Positions 8,499-17,612 of a stretch of DNA of 64,000 bases are shown here, piece by piece. Both the position numbers and the translations under genes were made by a program. This stretch comes from Pseudoselenomonas ruminis (lineage in GTDB: Bacteria; Bacillota; Negativicutes; Selenomonadales; Selenomonadaceae). Every line of letters begins with the position of its first letter. The stretch's first letter is position 1. The DNA is taken from positions 1 through 64,000 of the forward strand of contig NZ_VTOY01000011.1 in assembly GCF_008271295.1 (NCBI RefSeq). The letters are read 5' to 3'. The notes under the pieces were generated by a model. That model saw nothing but the letters and a program-made list of their open reading frames with translations, was not told the DNA's origin and searched no databases.

Positions 8499-9707
8499 TT
8501 AGTTCGCACCAGGCTTCTTGTGCGAGGCCTTTTTATCATACGCCTTATACGGGCGGTTCTTCTTTTTCTTCTCAGCCTGAGGCTTTGCCTGCCCCTTAGC
8601 CTTCTTGATTGGCTTAAACGTAATTCCCAGCCGTTTTTCCAGCTGCTCGAGTTTATATGCCTCTTTGATATCGGCCAGCGTAACGACCGTTCCCTTTGCC
8701 CCGGCACGCGCCGTGCGGCCCGCACGATGCTGATAGGTCTGGGCATCATCCGGCAAATCCAGATTGAACACATAGTCAACACCTTCAATGTCGAGGCCGC
8801 GTGCCGCCAGGTCCGTAGACAGAAGCAGCTGGACTTTTCCCTTTTTGAGGTCGGCAATTGCCTTCTGACGGGCCTGCTTATTCTGATGGCCCAAAAGCGA
8901 AGCTGCCCGAATGCCATCATACTGCAAATGGGCCAGCGTCTTTTCCGCATCAAATACGCGGTTGATGAATACCAGACCGCGCTTTACGCCAAGATTCCGC
9001 GTAAGTTTGCGGACATTTTCTATTTTATCACGAAACGGAGTCATGAGATAGTAATTTTCCCTGGCCTCCCTGGCGGCCATATCTTCCTTAACGACGATGT
9101 GCTCCGGACTCTCCAGGAACTCAGCCCGGTCCATCGCCTTTTTCGGAGCTGTCGCCGAGAATAAGATAACCTGACGGTCCTTAGGCAAAAGTTTTACAGT
9201 CTCCACCGTATTGTCAAGGTTCTGGTCATCGAGCAAGCGGTCAAATTCATCGAGCACCAGCAGTTTTACCTGCTGCAGTTTGAGCTTGCCTTTGCGGGAA
9301 AGCTCGATAATACGTCCAGCCGAACCGACAATGAGCTGCGGCTTCTCTTTGAGTTTATCGATTTGACGCGCGATATTCGCCCCGCCGATAATCCCCTGCA
9401 CCTTAATACCAAGACCTGCCTGCTGGCTAAGTTCCCTGGCCACATTGGCAATCTGCATGGCCAGCTCGTAAGTCGGTGCCAGAATGAGCACCTGTGCCTG
9501 ACGAATTTCCGGGTCAATCTGCTGCAATGCGGGCAGCAGATATGCCAGCGTCTTTCCCGTGCCAGTCGGTGCCTGCCCCACCAGATTCTGGCCGGCCAGC
9601 ACTTTGCCGATGGTCTTTTCCTGTATCTCCGTCGGCTTATTGAGGCCCTGTTTAGCCAGCACTTCACAAAGTGATTCCGTTATTCCTAAATCTGCAAAAG
9701 TTGTCAT
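8499..9707 (-). CDS. DEAD-box ATP-dependent RNA helicase
   Basis: Unwinds RNA duplexes, probably in ribosome assembly, mRNA decay or cold adaptation. Visible motifs: Q-motif (GLNKPTEIQ), motif I APTGTGKT (about 45-52), motif II DEFD (replacing the usual DEAD, about 152), motif III SAT, and motif VI HRAGRTARAG (about 326). A lysine-rich tail of ~40 residues follows and probably binds RNA. Length is 402 residues, compatible with the CshB or RhlE/DbpA-like short forms; the exact ortholog cannot be named. It lies 16 bases downstream of topB, so is probably translated from the same transcript. Confidence 0.9.
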   Translation of the reverse strand: MTTFADLGITESLCEVLAKQGLNKPTEIQEKTIGKVLAGQNLVGQAPTGTGKTLAYLLPALQQIDPEIRQAQVLILAPTYELAMQIANVARELSQQAGLGIKVQGIIGGANIARQIDKLKEKPQLIVGSAGRIIELSRKGKLKLQQVKLLVLDEFDRLLDDQNLDNTVETVKLLPKDRQVILFSATAPKKAMDRAEFLESPEHIVVKEDMAAREARENYYLMTPFRDKIENVRKLTRNLGVKRGLVFINRVFDAEKTLAHLQYDGIRAASLLGHQNKQARQKAIADLKKGKVQLLLSTDLAARGLDIEGVDYVFNLDLPDDAQTYQHRAGRTARAGAKGTVVTLADIKEAYKLEQLEKRLGITFKPIKKAKGQAKPQAEKKKKNRPYKAYDKKASHKKPGAN

Positions 9708-9723
9708 AGTCTCTCCTTACTTG

Positions 9724-12249
9724 TTATGACAGCAGCGGTTTATCATGGCTGTCATCAAATGTTGCCGTACAACGGGGATAGTTGCTGCACCCCCAAAAGA
9801 CTCCGTTCTTGCCGCGAATCTGCCTGAGATGTCCCTCCCGGCAGCGCGGACAGAGGTATTTGTCCTTATCCGCCTTTTTGCTTGCCGCGCTTTCATTTTC
9901 TTTCATGTGTTCCAGCGGACTTGCCGAGTACTTCGGCTTATTATTCCAATCCTGCCAGTCGCTTTTCCGAGGCTTTGCGGCCTGATAACTTTGCATATCC
10001 GCCGCCATCTGCGCTTCGTAATCAGCCGGCGAAAACAGGCTGTTGAGTTCATCCATATCCTGGCTGGACGGAGCACTGTATTCCTGCGCCGCATAAGACA
10101 CCACCGGCTGCGGGGAATACGCCCGTCCCGGGCGCACTGCCGGATGATTCCCGGACGCACTTTCCTGCCGGGCCAGTGCCGACGCCGAAATCGTCGTTGG
10201 CGCCATGTGACGCGGGCTGCGGGTAAGACGCATCCTGGCATCTTCCATATCGGGCTTGCCCTCTTTGTCATTACAGGTCATGCGGCACTTGGGGTAGTTG
10301 GAACAGCCCCAGAAAATGCCATTTTTCCCCTTGCGCTGCAAGAGGACACCCTGATGACAGGACGGACAGATATTTTCGCCCGTGACTTCCATCTTCACGG
10401 CGCCCGCTTTCTCACAAAGGCGGGTTGTAAAGTCAATCTGCCCCTTGAGGAACTCCTCGAGTGAACCATCGCCCTCCGACATGGAATGAAGCTTATCCTC
10501 CCAAATTGCCGTAGAATCCGGATAAGTCATTTCATCGGGCAAGGCATCCACCAGCAAATAGGCCGCCGGAGTCGGGCTCAAATATTTCTTCTTGCCCTTG
10601 GCCGTCATGAACTTGCGCTTGATGAGGTCATCGATAATCGTCGCCCGCGTAGCCTCGGTGCCAATGCCATAAACATCTTTCAATTGCTTCTTGGCTTCCG
10701 GATTTTTGACGTATTTATGGATTTCCTTCATGCCGGCCAGCAGCGTCGATGGCGTGAACCGCACCGGCGGCTTCGTTGCCCGCTGGGTAATGTCCCCGGC
10801 GGACCAATTCACGCCATCCTTTTTCTTCATCGCCGGCAGCGTCCTGCTCTCATCTTCCTCTTCTTTGCTGTCGTCCTCTTCTTCCACCTTTTTCCGCTTG
10901 GACTGATACATGATTTTCCAGCCTAAATCGCGCTCCGTGCGGCCGCTGGCCGTGAAGAGCTCTTCCTTATAGGTGACCTCTACCTTCGTCTGGTCATAGA
11001 CATGAACCGGATAGAACTGCGCGATATACCCGCGCGCAATCAGATGGTAGAGATTTCGCTCTTCTTCTGTCATCGTCAGGACATTGGCCTTCACCGTTGT
11101 CGGTATGATGGCATGATGCGCGGAAATCTTTTTATCGTTCCACGCGCGGCTCTTTGTCTTGACATCAGCCTTTGGTGCCCACTCTGCCACCTCAGCGTCG
11201 CCAGCCTCCGCCAGATTGCGCAGGATTACTCCGGCGTCGCCGAACTGGTTAGTCGGCAGATACTCACAATCCGAACGCGGATACGTCGTGAGTTTTTTCT
11301 CGTAAAGCTTCTGGGCCGTATCCAGTACCAGCTGCGGCGCATAGCCATACATCCTGCCGGCCAGCACCTGCAGTGTCGACAAAGAAAACGGCAGGGGCTG
11401 CGGTTCCTGCTTCTTGGTTTTCTGATAGGCCGATATCACACCATCGAGGGGAGCCTTGCCAAATGCGGCCAGTTTCTCTTCCGCGATCTGCTTATCCACC
11501 AGCCGGTTTTCGCTGTCCAGCCCCGCCATGGTATCCTTGGGTTTCCACTGGGCCTGAAAGCTCCCATTCTCATGGGTAAAGGTACCCTTGATGGTATAGT
11601 AGTCCACCGGCTTAAAATTTTCAATCTCTCGTTCCCGGCGCACCACCAGCGACAGTGTCGGGGTCTTGACCCGTCCGATGGGAAGTACCAGCTTATCGTG
11701 GCCAGCCCGCCGGGCAGCTAACGTATACGCCCGAGAAAGATTCATGCCAATCAGCCAGTCAGCCCGTGCTCTGGCCAAGGCCGATTTTTTCAGATTGACG
11801 AAATCCTTATTTTCGCGCAGACTGCTATTGGCCTTTTTGATGCTCTTCTCATCGAGCGCATTTAGCAAAATTCGCTTTACCGGTTTGGTCATGCCGATAT
11901 AGTCGAGCACCTCATCCACCAGCAGCTGGCCCTCACGGTCCGGGTCACCGCCATGAACGATTTCATCCGCTTTTTCAATCAGCGATTTGACGATGGCAAA
12001 CTGCTTCTCACAATCATTGGCCACGAATAATTTCCACTTATCCGGAATTATCGGCAAATCTTCTGCCCGCCACCGTTTGAAACGCGGATCGTATTCATCC
12101 GGTTCCGCCTGGCGCAGGATATGGCCAAACAACCAGGTAACAATCCCTTCCCCCGTCTCCAGATAACCATCATGACGAATCACCGGGCCGGCCAGACACT
12201 TTGCCAGTTCACGCCCAACACTCGGTTTCTCGGCAATATATAAACGCAA
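9724..12249 (-). CDS. topB: DNA topoisomerase III (type IA)
   Basis: Single-strand-passing topoisomerase that decatenates replication intermediates. The TOPRIM fold starts at LYIAEKPSVG and includes the metal-binding GGDPDREGQL. The catalytic tyrosine lies in TTYPRSD (about residue 320). Two C-terminal zinc ribbons end the protein, each with CPxC and GCSNYPxC (about 625-655 and 795-825), separated by a ~140-residue low-complexity linker. I chose a TTG start at 12249, with GAGGAG eight bases upstream; the longer reading to 12447 overlaps the neighbouring gene and adds sequence unlike any topoisomerase. The 841-residue length is longer than basic TopB because of the duplicated zinc module. Confidence 0.92.
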   Translation of the reverse strand: MRLYIAEKPSVGRELAKCLAGPVIRHDGYLETGEGIVTWLFGHILRQAEPDEYDPRFKRWRAEDLPIIPDKWKLFVANDCEKQFAIVKSLIEKADEIVHGGDPDREGQLLVDEVLDYIGMTKPVKRILLNALDEKSIKKANSSLRENKDFVNLKKSALARARADWLIGMNLSRAYTLAARRAGHDKLVLPIGRVKTPTLSLVVRREREIENFKPVDYYTIKGTFTHENGSFQAQWKPKDTMAGLDSENRLVDKQIAEEKLAAFGKAPLDGVISAYQKTKKQEPQPLPFSLSTLQVLAGRMYGYAPQLVLDTAQKLYEKKLTTYPRSDCEYLPTNQFGDAGVILRNLAEAGDAEVAEWAPKADVKTKSRAWNDKKISAHHAIIPTTVKANVLTMTEEERNLYHLIARGYIAQFYPVHVYDQTKVEVTYKEELFTASGRTERDLGWKIMYQSKRKKVEEEDDSKEEEDESRTLPAMKKKDGVNWSAGDITQRATKPPVRFTPSTLLAGMKEIHKYVKNPEAKKQLKDVYGIGTEATRATIIDDLIKRKFMTAKGKKKYLSPTPAAYLLVDALPDEMTYPDSTAIWEDKLHSMSEGDGSLEEFLKGQIDFTTRLCEKAGAVKMEVTGENICPSCHQGVLLQRKGKNGIFWGCSNYPKCRMTCNDKEGKPDMEDARMRLTRSPRHMAPTTISASALARQESASGNHPAVRPGRAYSPQPVVSYAAQEYSAPSSQDMDELNSLFSPADYEAQMAADMQSYQAAKPRKSDWQDWNNKPKYSASPLEHMKENESAASKKADKDKYLCPRCREGHLRQIRGKNGVFWGCSNYPRCTATFDDSHDKPLLS

Positions 12250-12272
12250 TGTAACAGTCTCCTCTTCTAACA

Positions 12273-12653
12273 CTATCCCACGATATAAGCAAGCAGGCAG
12301 TAGGCTCCATAGACGAACAAGCCTACCCACAATAAGATAAACAGCGAAGCGCCAATCATCAGCAGCGGCATATAGCGGGCAATGCGCTCTGCCTTCATCT
12401 CGGCCTCCCGCCGCACATGCGAGGGCAGCATATTCGTAAGACCGCATACCGCCGCCGGAACGATAACCATATCATCCAATATCCCCGCCAAAGGAACGGT
12501 ATCGGGAATAATATCTATCGGACTCACCAGATAAACAACCGCGAGCCCCAGCATGGCCTTGATGCGCCGTGGCGTATCCCGATGACGCAGTGCGGTCAGC
12601 AATACAATCAAATCATAGCGGAACAATTTCAAAAAACTTAAGAATCTGCGCAT
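12273..12653 (-). CDS. DUF1232 (YkvA-like) small membrane protein
   Basis: About 126 residues. The core, around DTPRRIKAMLGLAVVYLVSP followed by IDIIPD, is the DUF1232 signature, found in small membrane-associated proteins of unknown function. Two hydrophobic segments at the C-terminus (around residues 80-125) look membrane-spanning. The start ATG at 12653 follows a GAGGAGG site with 6 bases spacing; in-frame ATGs a few codons upstream have poor sites. It precedes topB by 23 bases and appears to lead the four-gene run. No function can be assigned. Confidence 0.8.
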   Translation of the reverse strand: MRRFLSFLKLFRYDLIVLLTALRHRDTPRRIKAMLGLAVVYLVSPIDIIPDTVPLAGILDDMVIVPAAVCGLTNMLPSHVRREAEMKAERIARYMPLLMIGASLFILLWVGLFVYGAYCLLAYIVG

Positions 12654-12750
12654 CTTCATCCTCCTCGCAGCGGTCATTTCTTCCCTATATAATATAGCCC
12701 CATTGTATCATTTATGCCTGCTGATGAAAAGAACCAATGGCTCCGCAGAC

Positions 12751-12798
12751 AAAAACGCCGTTGAGCAGTCTGCTAAAAGACCGCCCGACGGCGTTTTT
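12751..12798 (-). terminator. Terminator of the lipoprotein gene
   Basis: 11-bp stem with AAAAACGCCGT (12751-12761) pairing ACGGCGTTTTT (12788-12798), loop of 26 bases, T-run on both strands; 11 bases past the stop codon of the lipoprotein gene. Confidence 0.75.
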
Positions 12799-12808
12799 CC
12801 AACGTATT

Positions 12809-13780
12809 TTATATGGATACAGACGTCCGGATTTGCTGGCCCTCCACAGCCTTCCATTCGGAACCATCGGTATACGTGATGGACACAAGTTCCACTTCAT
12901 ATTTGCCAATATCAGATTGAGGATTAACCCGCCAGCCTTTCCGCGAATCGGTATACTGCCCTGGCAGGATATTCTGATTGTATTCATATAACTCACTGGC
13001 CGCACTCGAACGCTTTCTGTTTTCCGGTATGAGCTGTCCTCTTTTATCATACTTGTAGACATTTACCCGGTAGTTGGCAATAGTCCGCTGTGGGTCAGTG
13101 TTCTTCAGTTTCAAGCAAAGATACTTAAAACGTAAATCATCTTCTTCAAAGGTGAGCCCCTCAATGGCTGCCTGCGGCGCATTTTCCGCTATTTTCTGCG
13201 GATCGACTCCTGTCTTTGGCAAAGCCTCAAATTTCAGACTGTCCAACACTTCCTGCGGCTGTTCTTTTCCCTGTTTGGTGCTAAACGCAATCGCCCAAAG
13301 CTCCTTGTTTTCGACCAGGGTAATATAAACCGTGCAATGATACTTTTCCGAACACTCGTTGTAGTCAAAGTCAATTTTTCTGGCAGCTTTGCCATCTAAT
13401 GTTGTCTGTTCAGTAGTCCAGTTCGCTACATCGAAATGCATCCCCTTGAGCATCGACTCAGATTCTTTTACTTCACTATCGAAATTTATCCAGTAATTCT
13501 TATCCGGATCATAATACCCAGTTTCTATCGTGATATTCGTATCTCCGGCCTTGCCTGTCCAAGATTTTGTTTCCATACCATTGGATGCCAGTATACTCGT
13601 ATGTTCATTTTCTGATCCCTTAGGAAACTTAACGTGCACCGTCGCATACTGACCGGTCAAAGTGGTATCTTCCAAGGATGTTTTTCCCATTCCATCTAAG
13701 GTCACCACACCGGCACATCCCGATAATATAACGCACAAACATAACATGGCCAATAAAACTATACTGCTTTTCTTTCTCAT
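12809..13780 (-). CDS. Predicted lipoprotein of unknown function
   Basis: About 323 residues. The N-terminus has basic residues (MRKKSS), a hydrophobic stretch (IVLLAMLCLCVIL) and a lipobox LSGC, so it should be lipidated and membrane-anchored. Two parts follow: a ~180-residue region rich in Thr/Lys, and a C-terminal ~110-residue beta-rich domain beginning near GLTFEEDDLRFKYLCLKLKN and ending with EWKAVEGQQIRTSVSI, which resembles immunoglobulin-like modules of Gram-positive-type lipoproteins. The start at 13780 is supported by GGGAGGG ten bases upstream; the upstream in-frame codons would bury the signal sequence. Single-gene transcript. I do not recognise a specific family or role. Confidence 0.75.
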   Translation of the reverse strand: MRKKSSIVLLAMLCLCVILSGCAGVVTLDGMGKTSLEDTTLTGQYATVHVKFPKGSENEHTSILASNGMETKSWTGKAGDTNITIETGYYDPDKNYWINFDSEVKESESMLKGMHFDVANWTTEQTTLDGKAARKIDFDYNECSEKYHCTVYITLVENKELWAIAFSTKQGKEQPQEVLDSLKFEALPKTGVDPQKIAENAPQAAIEGLTFEEDDLRFKYLCLKLKNTDPQRTIANYRVNVYKYDKRGQLIPENRKRSSAASELYEYNQNILPGQYTDSRKGWRVNPQSDIGKYEVELVSITYTDGSEWKAVEGQQIRTSVSI

Positions 13781-13928
13781 ACTATATCGTCCCTCCCTAT
13801 CGCTGCTCTTTGCCACAGCAAAGCAAATTTATTGTAATAGCTGCTTGTTACAGGACAATTACATCGAGATGAAAATCTGCTGATATTCCCCTCCACCGTT
13901 ACATGACTATACTATTTTTTTATATATG

Positions 13929-13957
13929 TTGACTTTATTATGCTGCCTTGTTATAAT
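13929..13957 (+). promoter_or_regulatory. Promoter of the diaminopimelate decarboxylase gene
   Basis: TTGACT (13929-13934), 17-base spacer, TATAAT (13952-13957): a near-consensus housekeeping promoter 58 bases upstream of the start codon. The leader is too short for a lysine riboswitch. Confidence 0.75.
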
Positions 13958-14015
13958 TTATTTACAATTTTACAGTTAATAATTATTCTCTATAAACGGC
14001 AGGAGGAATACCGAT

Positions 14016-15275
14016 ATGGCAAAAAAATCTTTCCCACTGAATAAAGAACAACTCCAGGAAATTGTCAAAAAATATCCAACGCCATTTCATATCTATGACG
14101 AACACGCCATCCGTGAAAATATCCGCGCACTGCAAAAGGCGTTTGCCTGGGCTCCCTCCTTCCGCGAGCAGTTTGCCGTCAAGGCACTGCCAAATCCGCG
14201 CATCGTGCAACTTCTCCACGAAGAAGGAGCCGGCACCGACTGCAGCAGCCTCGCGGAGCTTTTGCTCTCCGATATTGCCGGCGTCAAGGGGGAGGAAATA
14301 CTCTTAACCTCGAACGACACCCCGGCCGATGAATTCCAAAAGGCTATCGAACTCGGTGCCATCATCAACCTCGATGACATCTCCCATATCGAATACCTAG
14401 AGAAAAACGCCGGACTTCCAAATATCATCTGCTTCCGCTACAACCCAGGCGACCTTATCGAAGGCAACGACATCATCGGCAAGCCGACCGAGGCCAAATA
14501 CGGCCTGACCCGTGAGCAGCTCTTTGAAGCCTATAAGATTGCCAAAGAAAAAGGCATCAAGCGCTTTGGCCTTCACACCATGGTTGCTTCCAACGAACGC
14601 CGCACCGAAGCCTTCCTGTTCACGGCGAAACTGATGTTTACACTGGCCGTCGAACTCAAGGAAAAACTCGGGATCGAAGTCGAATTCGTCAATCTTGGCG
14701 GCGGCTTCGGAATCCCTTACCTGCCGGAGCAGGAACCGCTGAATCTTATGGAAATCGGCGAAGGCATCCATAAGCTCTACGACGAGATGATGGTTCCCGC
14801 CGGCCTCAATAAAACCGGCATCATGACCGAGAGCGGCCGCGCCATGACCGGTCCTGCCGGCTGGCTTGTCTCCACAGTTCTTCACGAAAAGAAAACCTAC
14901 AAGGACTACATTGGCCTTGATTCCTGCATGGCTAACCTCATGCGCCCGGCACTCTACGGTGCCTATCACCACATCACGATTGCCGGTAAAGAAAATGATC
15001 CCTGTGACCATCTCTACGATATCACGGGTTCCCTCTGCGAAAACAACGACAAATTCGCCATCGACCGCAAACTGCCGAAAATCGATATCGGCGATCTGGT
15101 CATCATTCACGACACCGGCGCCCACGGCAGTGCCATGGGCTTCAACTACAACGGCAAACTTTGGTGTGCCGAGCTGCTGCTCCGCGAGGACGGCAGCATC
15201 GAACTCATCCGCCGCGCACAAACCATCGATGATTATTTTGCCACGCTCAAATATCCGGGCTCGCTGGTAAAATAA
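14016..15275 (+). CDS. lysA: Diaminopimelate decarboxylase-like PLP enzyme
   Basis: Fold-type III (alanine-racemase fold) PLP decarboxylase, most likely converting meso-diaminopimelate to lysine, the last step of lysine synthesis. PLP-lysine motif FAVKALPNP (Lys about 56), glycine-rich phosphate loop VNLGGGFGIPY, and 419 residues all fit. It belongs to a divergent clade: the usual EPGR is ESGR, CESGD is CENND (about 343) and GAYG is GAHG. The catalytic cysteine is retained. A related specificity (ornithine/lysine decarboxylation, known in Selenomonas) is possible but the motifs favour DapDC-like enzymes. A good GGAGG site precedes the ATG, and it is flanked by its own promoter and terminator. 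Confidence 0.75.
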   Translation: MAKKSFPLNKEQLQEIVKKYPTPFHIYDEHAIRENIRALQKAFAWAPSFREQFAVKALPNPRIVQLLHEEGAGTDCSSLAELLLSDIAGVKGEEILLTSNDTPADEFQKAIELGAIINLDDISHIEYLEKNAGLPNIICFRYNPGDLIEGNDIIGKPTEAKYGLTREQLFEAYKIAKEKGIKRFGLHTMVASNERRTEAFLFTAKLMFTLAVELKEKLGIEVEFVNLGGGFGIPYLPEQEPLNLMEIGEGIHKLYDEMMVPAGLNKTGIMTESGRAMTGPAGWLVSTVLHEKKTYKDYIGLDSCMANLMRPALYGAYHHITIAGKENDPCDHLYDITGSLCENNDKFAIDRKLPKIDIGDLVIIHDTGAHGSAMGFNYNGKLWCAELLLREDGSIELIRRAQTIDDYFATLKYPGSLVK

Positions 15276-15301
15276 ATACGCCAGGAAAACAACCGCACGC
15301 A

Positions 15302-15338
15302 AAAACAGCCTCAAGGTCTAATGCCTTGAGGCTGTTTT
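15302..15338. terminator. Bidirectional terminator between lysA and iolE
   Basis: AAACAGCCTCAAGG pairs with CCTTGAGGCTGTTT across a 7-base loop, with A-run and T-run on opposite sides, serving lysA on the plus strand and the iolG-iolE transcript on the minus strand. Confidence 0.85.
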
Positions 15339-15384
15339 GCTATTTATTTTTTGGGGGTAGTTCCATATTACCAGCAATCAGTTT

Positions 15385-16272
15385 TTATAATCCGGCTTTC
15401 TCGCGGATATATTTACGCGCCTTCTGCGCATATTCCAACGGGTTGGCCTTGGCAGGGTCCTGCTCGGCTTCGACAATATACCAGCCATCAAAATCGCTCT
15501 TATTCACGTAATCGAATATGGGTTCAAAATCCACATCCCCATCCCCGGGAACGGTAAACATACCGGCACGTACACCATCGAGGAAACTCATCTTCTCGTC
15601 AATTACCCGCTGGCGTACATCCATGCGAACATCCTTCAGATGAATGTGACGGATACGGGACATATACTTTTTCAAAATCCCCAGGTAGTCCTCCCCCGAG
15701 CAGACCAGATGGCCCGTATCATAGAGCAGCCAGACATAATCCGGGTTGGTATTTTCCATCAGGCGGTCAATTTCGGCCTCGGTCTGAACTCCAGTGCCCA
15801 TGTGGTGATGATAAGTCATCGTCATCCCCATATCCTTGGCTACTTTTCCCAGTTTATCCAGGCCTTCCGTCAAAAGTTTCCACTGCTCGGCCGTATTTTC
15901 CGGCTTGCCAGCAAAGACCGGCACATCCAGTTTGCCCTGAACACTGTTACCCTGCTCCGCTACATTGCAGAACTTCGCACCCATGCTTTTCAAGAACGAG
16001 CAATGCGCAATAAAATCTTTTTCGACCTGCTCATACGGCTGCGTCAGCAGGAAGGAGCTGAACCAGGCACTGGCAATCTCCATGCCGCGCAGTGCTAAAG
16101 CCTTTTTCAGTACAGCCGTATCCCTTGGGTAACGGCCGCCCACCTCGCAGCCTGTGAACCCTGCCAGCGCCATTTCACTGACGCACTGCTCGAAGGTATT
16201 TTCCTTCCCTAAATCCGGCATATCATCATTCGTCCAAGCAATAGGCGCAATACCAAGTTTAATCGTTGCCAT
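15385..16272 (-). CDS. iolE: Inosose (2-keto-myo-inositol) dehydratase
   Basis: TIM-barrel, metal-dependent enzyme of the xylose-isomerase/AP-endonuclease-like family that dehydrates 2-keto-myo-inositol to the diketone, the second step of inositol catabolism. The 295-residue sequence has the IolE landmarks LGIAPIAWTNDDMPDLG, TGCEVGGRYP, TMTYHHHMGTGVQ, LLYDTGHLVCSGED and HIHLKDVR, giving the His/Asp/Glu metal ligands. It lies 25 bases downstream of iolG with a good ribosome-binding site (GGAAAGGAAG), so the two are almost certainly co-transcribed. Confidence 0.9.
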   Translation of the reverse strand: MATIKLGIAPIAWTNDDMPDLGKENTFEQCVSEMALAGFTGCEVGGRYPRDTAVLKKALALRGMEIASAWFSSFLLTQPYEQVEKDFIAHCSFLKSMGAKFCNVAEQGNSVQGKLDVPVFAGKPENTAEQWKLLTEGLDKLGKVAKDMGMTMTYHHHMGTGVQTEAEIDRLMENTNPDYVWLLYDTGHLVCSGEDYLGILKKYMSRIRHIHLKDVRMDVRQRVIDEKMSFLDGVRAGMFTVPGDGDVDFEPIFDYVNKSDFDGWYIVEAEQDPAKANPLEYAQKARKYIREKAGL

Positions 16273-16297
16273 GCTGCATACTTCCTTTCCTCACGAA

Positions 16298-17323
16298 TCA
16301 AAGGCCATACTGGCTACGGATTTCTTCAATGCGTACCGGGCGGTGTTCAGCCACAGACTTCTTGGCAGCCAAACCAATCAGCACGGGTTCCAAACCATCT
16401 TTGGCATTGACTTCCGTCTCGGTGTCATTGACAATGGCTTCAACGAAGCTGTCCACTTCTTTTGCATAGGCCATCATATAACGTTCCAGGAAGAAGAACA
16501 TCGGTTTTTCTGCTACTACGCCATCTTTGCCGCTGAATACCGCATTGGAATCCGAATCGTTGCTGATAGCAATGCAGCCCTGGTCGCCAAAGACCTCAGC
16601 TCGCTGGTCATAGCCATAGCAGGCTGCACGGCAGTTATCGATGACAGCCGTTGCACCATTGTCGAGTTTTAACGTGATAACAGCGGTATCAATGTCTCCG
16701 GCTTTGCCGATTTCCGGGTCTACCGTAACCGAGCCAGCTGCATAAACCTCTTCTACCTCAGCGCCGGACAAATAACGAACCATATCAAAATCATGAATCG
16801 TCATATCGAGGAAAATTCCACCGGATACTTTTACATAATCAATCGAAGGCGGCTCCGGGTCACGCGACGTAATTTTGATAATCTGCTGTTTGCCTACGCG
16901 GCCATCCTTGACAGCCTGGCGTACTGCCTGGAAATTGTGGTCAAAGCGGCGATTAAATCCAACCTGATATTTTTTGCCAGTTTCTTTTACGACTGCCAGG
17001 ACTTCCTTGATTTTCTCTACATCATGGTCAATCGGTTTTTCGCAGAATACATGCTTGCCAGCGCGCAAAGCCTCGATGGAGAGCGGCGAATGCTGGTCCG
17101 TAGAGGCGCAAATCAGCACAGCTTCAATTTCCGGGTCATTGAGGATTTCATGATAATCCTTAGTCGTTTTTTCGACGCCCAAAGATTTCGCCCATGCTTC
17201 CGTCTTTTCATTCATAAACGGGTCAGCAATCGTTTTGATTTCTGCATGTTTCACAAATTTCGAAATGCTTTCCCCATGAACATGTCCGATACGGCCTGCA
17301 CCAATAATACCTACTTTAATCAT
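16298..17323 (-). CDS. iolG: myo-Inositol 2-dehydrogenase
   Basis: NAD-dependent oxidoreductase of the Gfo/Idh/MocA family that oxidises myo-inositol to 2-keto-myo-inositol, the first catabolic step. N-terminal Rossmann motif IGAGRIGHVHGESI (about 7-20), the family EKP motif CEKPIDHDVEKI (about 95) and the catalytic region LDMTIHDFDMVRYLSG with the Asp-His pair are seen. 341 residues is typical. First gene of the iolG-iolE transcript; divergent from the AraC-type regulator gene across 289 bases. A member acting on scyllo- or chiro-inositol cannot be excluded. Confidence 0.9.
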   Translation of the reverse strand: MIKVGIIGAGRIGHVHGESISKFVKHAEIKTIADPFMNEKTEAWAKSLGVEKTTKDYHEILNDPEIEAVLICASTDQHSPLSIEALRAGKHVFCEKPIDHDVEKIKEVLAVVKETGKKYQVGFNRRFDHNFQAVRQAVKDGRVGKQQIIKITSRDPEPPSIDYVKVSGGIFLDMTIHDFDMVRYLSGAEVEEVYAAGSVTVDPEIGKAGDIDTAVITLKLDNGATAVIDNCRAACYGYDQRAEVFGDQGCIAISNDSDSNAVFSGKDGVVAEKPMFFFLERYMMAYAKEVDSFVEAIVNDTETEVNAKDGLEPVLIGLAAKKSVAEHRPVRIEEIRSQYGL

Positions 17324-17359
17324 TACTCTCTCCGCCTTTCGCTCAAATATTTGAAGAAC

Positions 17360-17407
17360 TTATGGTTACCTTGTTTGTTCTTCTTGATTAACTTTATCTT
17401 TATTATA
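17360..17407 (-). promoter_or_regulatory. iolG promoter (-10) and GGTAAC-type operator candidate
   Basis: On the minus strand a perfect TATAAT (17402-17407) lacks a good -35 at the right distance, which suggests activator dependence. Downstream, AAGGTAACCATAAG (17360-17373 region) shares a GGTAAC core with repeats in front of the alcohol dehydrogenase gene (26818-26838). A shared regulator, probably the DeoR-type protein at 27058, is inferred. Confidence 0.45.
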
Positions 17408-17543
17408 GCACCGGTTTATCAATTGATTCTGCGGTATTTTGGCATATTTGCATCATTTGCACGCTTATTTATCCGTTTTATCCCCAATTTTACCATCATA
17501 CACTATAAAATCTTGTTATCAGACCGCCAAACAGAAAAAAGTG

Positions 17544-17571
17544 CTGACAACTGCCCTTTTTTCAGTATAAA
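17544..17571 (+). promoter_or_regulatory. Promoter of the AraC-type regulator gene
   Basis: CTGACA (17544-17549), 16 bases, TATAAA (17566-17571), 42 bases upstream of the start codon. Confidence 0.55.
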
Positions 17572-17612
17572 ATAGTAACAGTTATCCAACATAACAAGGG
17601 GGTTGAAGATAT

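Noticed and set aside
10000-10200. Frameshift in topB between the zinc domains
   Set aside because: The low-complexity linker keeps the frame and both zinc ribbons are intact.
12249-12447. Longer N-terminus for topoisomerase III
   Set aside because: The extra 66 codons overlap the DUF1232 gene and look unlike a topoisomerase; the TTG at 12249 has a strong ribosome-binding site.
13861-14015. Lysine riboswitch in front of lysA
   Set aside because: The leader downstream of the promoter is only about 50 bases and shows no matching structure.
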